DNA from: Bacteroidetes bacterium UBA2664 | GTDB taxonomy: Bacteria > Bacteroidota > Rhodothermia > Balneolales > Balneolaceae | DNA: 64,000 nucleotides | Assembly (NCBI GenBank): GCA_002359315.1 | Contig: DEMS01000020.1 | Coordinates: 62,001-126,000 of the forward strand | Direction of reading: 5' to 3' | Part shown: piece by piece, positions 63,857-64,000 of the stretch | Numbering within the stretch: the stretch's first letter is position 1 | How the letters are laid out: each line of letters begins with the position of its first letter | Notes under the pieces: model-generated | Told to the model about the DNA's origin: nothing | What the model saw: the letters and a program-made list of their open reading frames with translations, nothing else | Databases searched by the model: none | Made by a program: the position numbers and the translations under genes

Positions 63857-64000
63857 TTAGACAAGAACAGATTCCGAATAGAAATCAGTGATAGAGCTTT
63901 TTTTGATCGATTTTGCAATCAATGTGGCAGATGTGGACCCTGTAATTTCTACTTCAACATAGTCGCCTTTTTGAAAATCTTTACGGTCAAAAACGACAAC
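63857..64000 (-). CDS. miaB: C-terminal TRAM domain of a MiaB-type methylthiotransferase, cut by the window end
   Basis: The minus strand is open from base 64000 to a TAA at 63857-63859, giving 47 residues: it begins VVVFDRKDF, then QKGDYVEVEITGSTSATLIA, and ends SESVLV. The GDYV-x-V-x-I...SATL-I pattern is the end of the TRAM RNA-binding domain of MiaB-like radical SAM enzymes that modify tRNA. The body of the gene lies beyond the window. Subfamily (MiaB, MtaB or RimO) is the uncertain part; MiaB is most likely by this ending. Confidence 0.7.
   Translation of the reverse strand, partial: VVVFDRKDFQKGDYVEVEITGSTSATLIAKSIKKSSITDFYSESVLV

Overview
The window reads as chromosomal DNA from a Gram-negative, moderately AT-rich bacterium of the Bacteroidota/Balneolota type. 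The evidence is a TonB receptor with an N-terminal carboxypeptidase-regulatory domain, GWxTD and DUF547 proteins, a PorW/SprE-like TPR lipoprotein, a very large secreted lamin-tail-domain protein and few Shine-Dalgarno sites. A glucosylglycerate-type solute cluster fits a salt-adapted member such as the Balneolales; this placement is inferred from gene content, not from a marker gene. I see no rRNA, tRNA, CRISPR array, prophage or intact insertion sequence.

Layout. 1-2040: the end of an ammonium transporter and a TorF-like porin. 2144-6960: CoA pyrophosphatase, guanine deaminase, a TIGR04283-type glycosyltransferase, DUF547 and DUF3047 exported proteins and a PfkB kinase. 7287-12995: a 1902-residue secreted protein with five lamin-tail domains and a long acidic linker. 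13015-18553: SirB1-like protein, a GCS2-CBS fusion, the internally deleted remnant of a second GCS2-CBS gene, an AstE-like amidohydrolase and ScpB. 18699-22074: a probable zinc locus (MerC, ribbon-helix-helix regulator, ZnuD-like receptor). 22654-23424: an exported Mn-type superoxide dismutase.

23496-32147: the most unusual block. It holds four small DUF4402-like secreted subunits, a PapD-like chaperone and an usher-like outer-membrane protein that ends in a 42-bp-repeat acidic tail and three SPOR domains. Two further subunit-like genes lie on the opposite strand. I read it as a divergent chaperone-usher surface-fibre system whose usher is tied to peptidoglycan.

32459-57250: mostly housekeeping and small operons. 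These are an SLC13 transporter, a YtrA-type GntR/ABC operon with a palindromic operator, a tandem-repeat array, AnmK, UbiA-like, ArgD-like, TrmB, bacilliredoxin, GWxTD lipoprotein, pyruvate kinase, a PorW-like TPR-SPOR lipoprotein, PyrD, PabB, a MoxR-like ATPase, zinc-free L31 and LptE. 57202-63709: a sigma-54 activator, then a glucosylglycerate phosphorylase/synthase cluster with a HAD protein and an M20-family protein that lacks key metal ligands. The last 144 bases are the C-terminal TRAM end of a MiaB-type protein.
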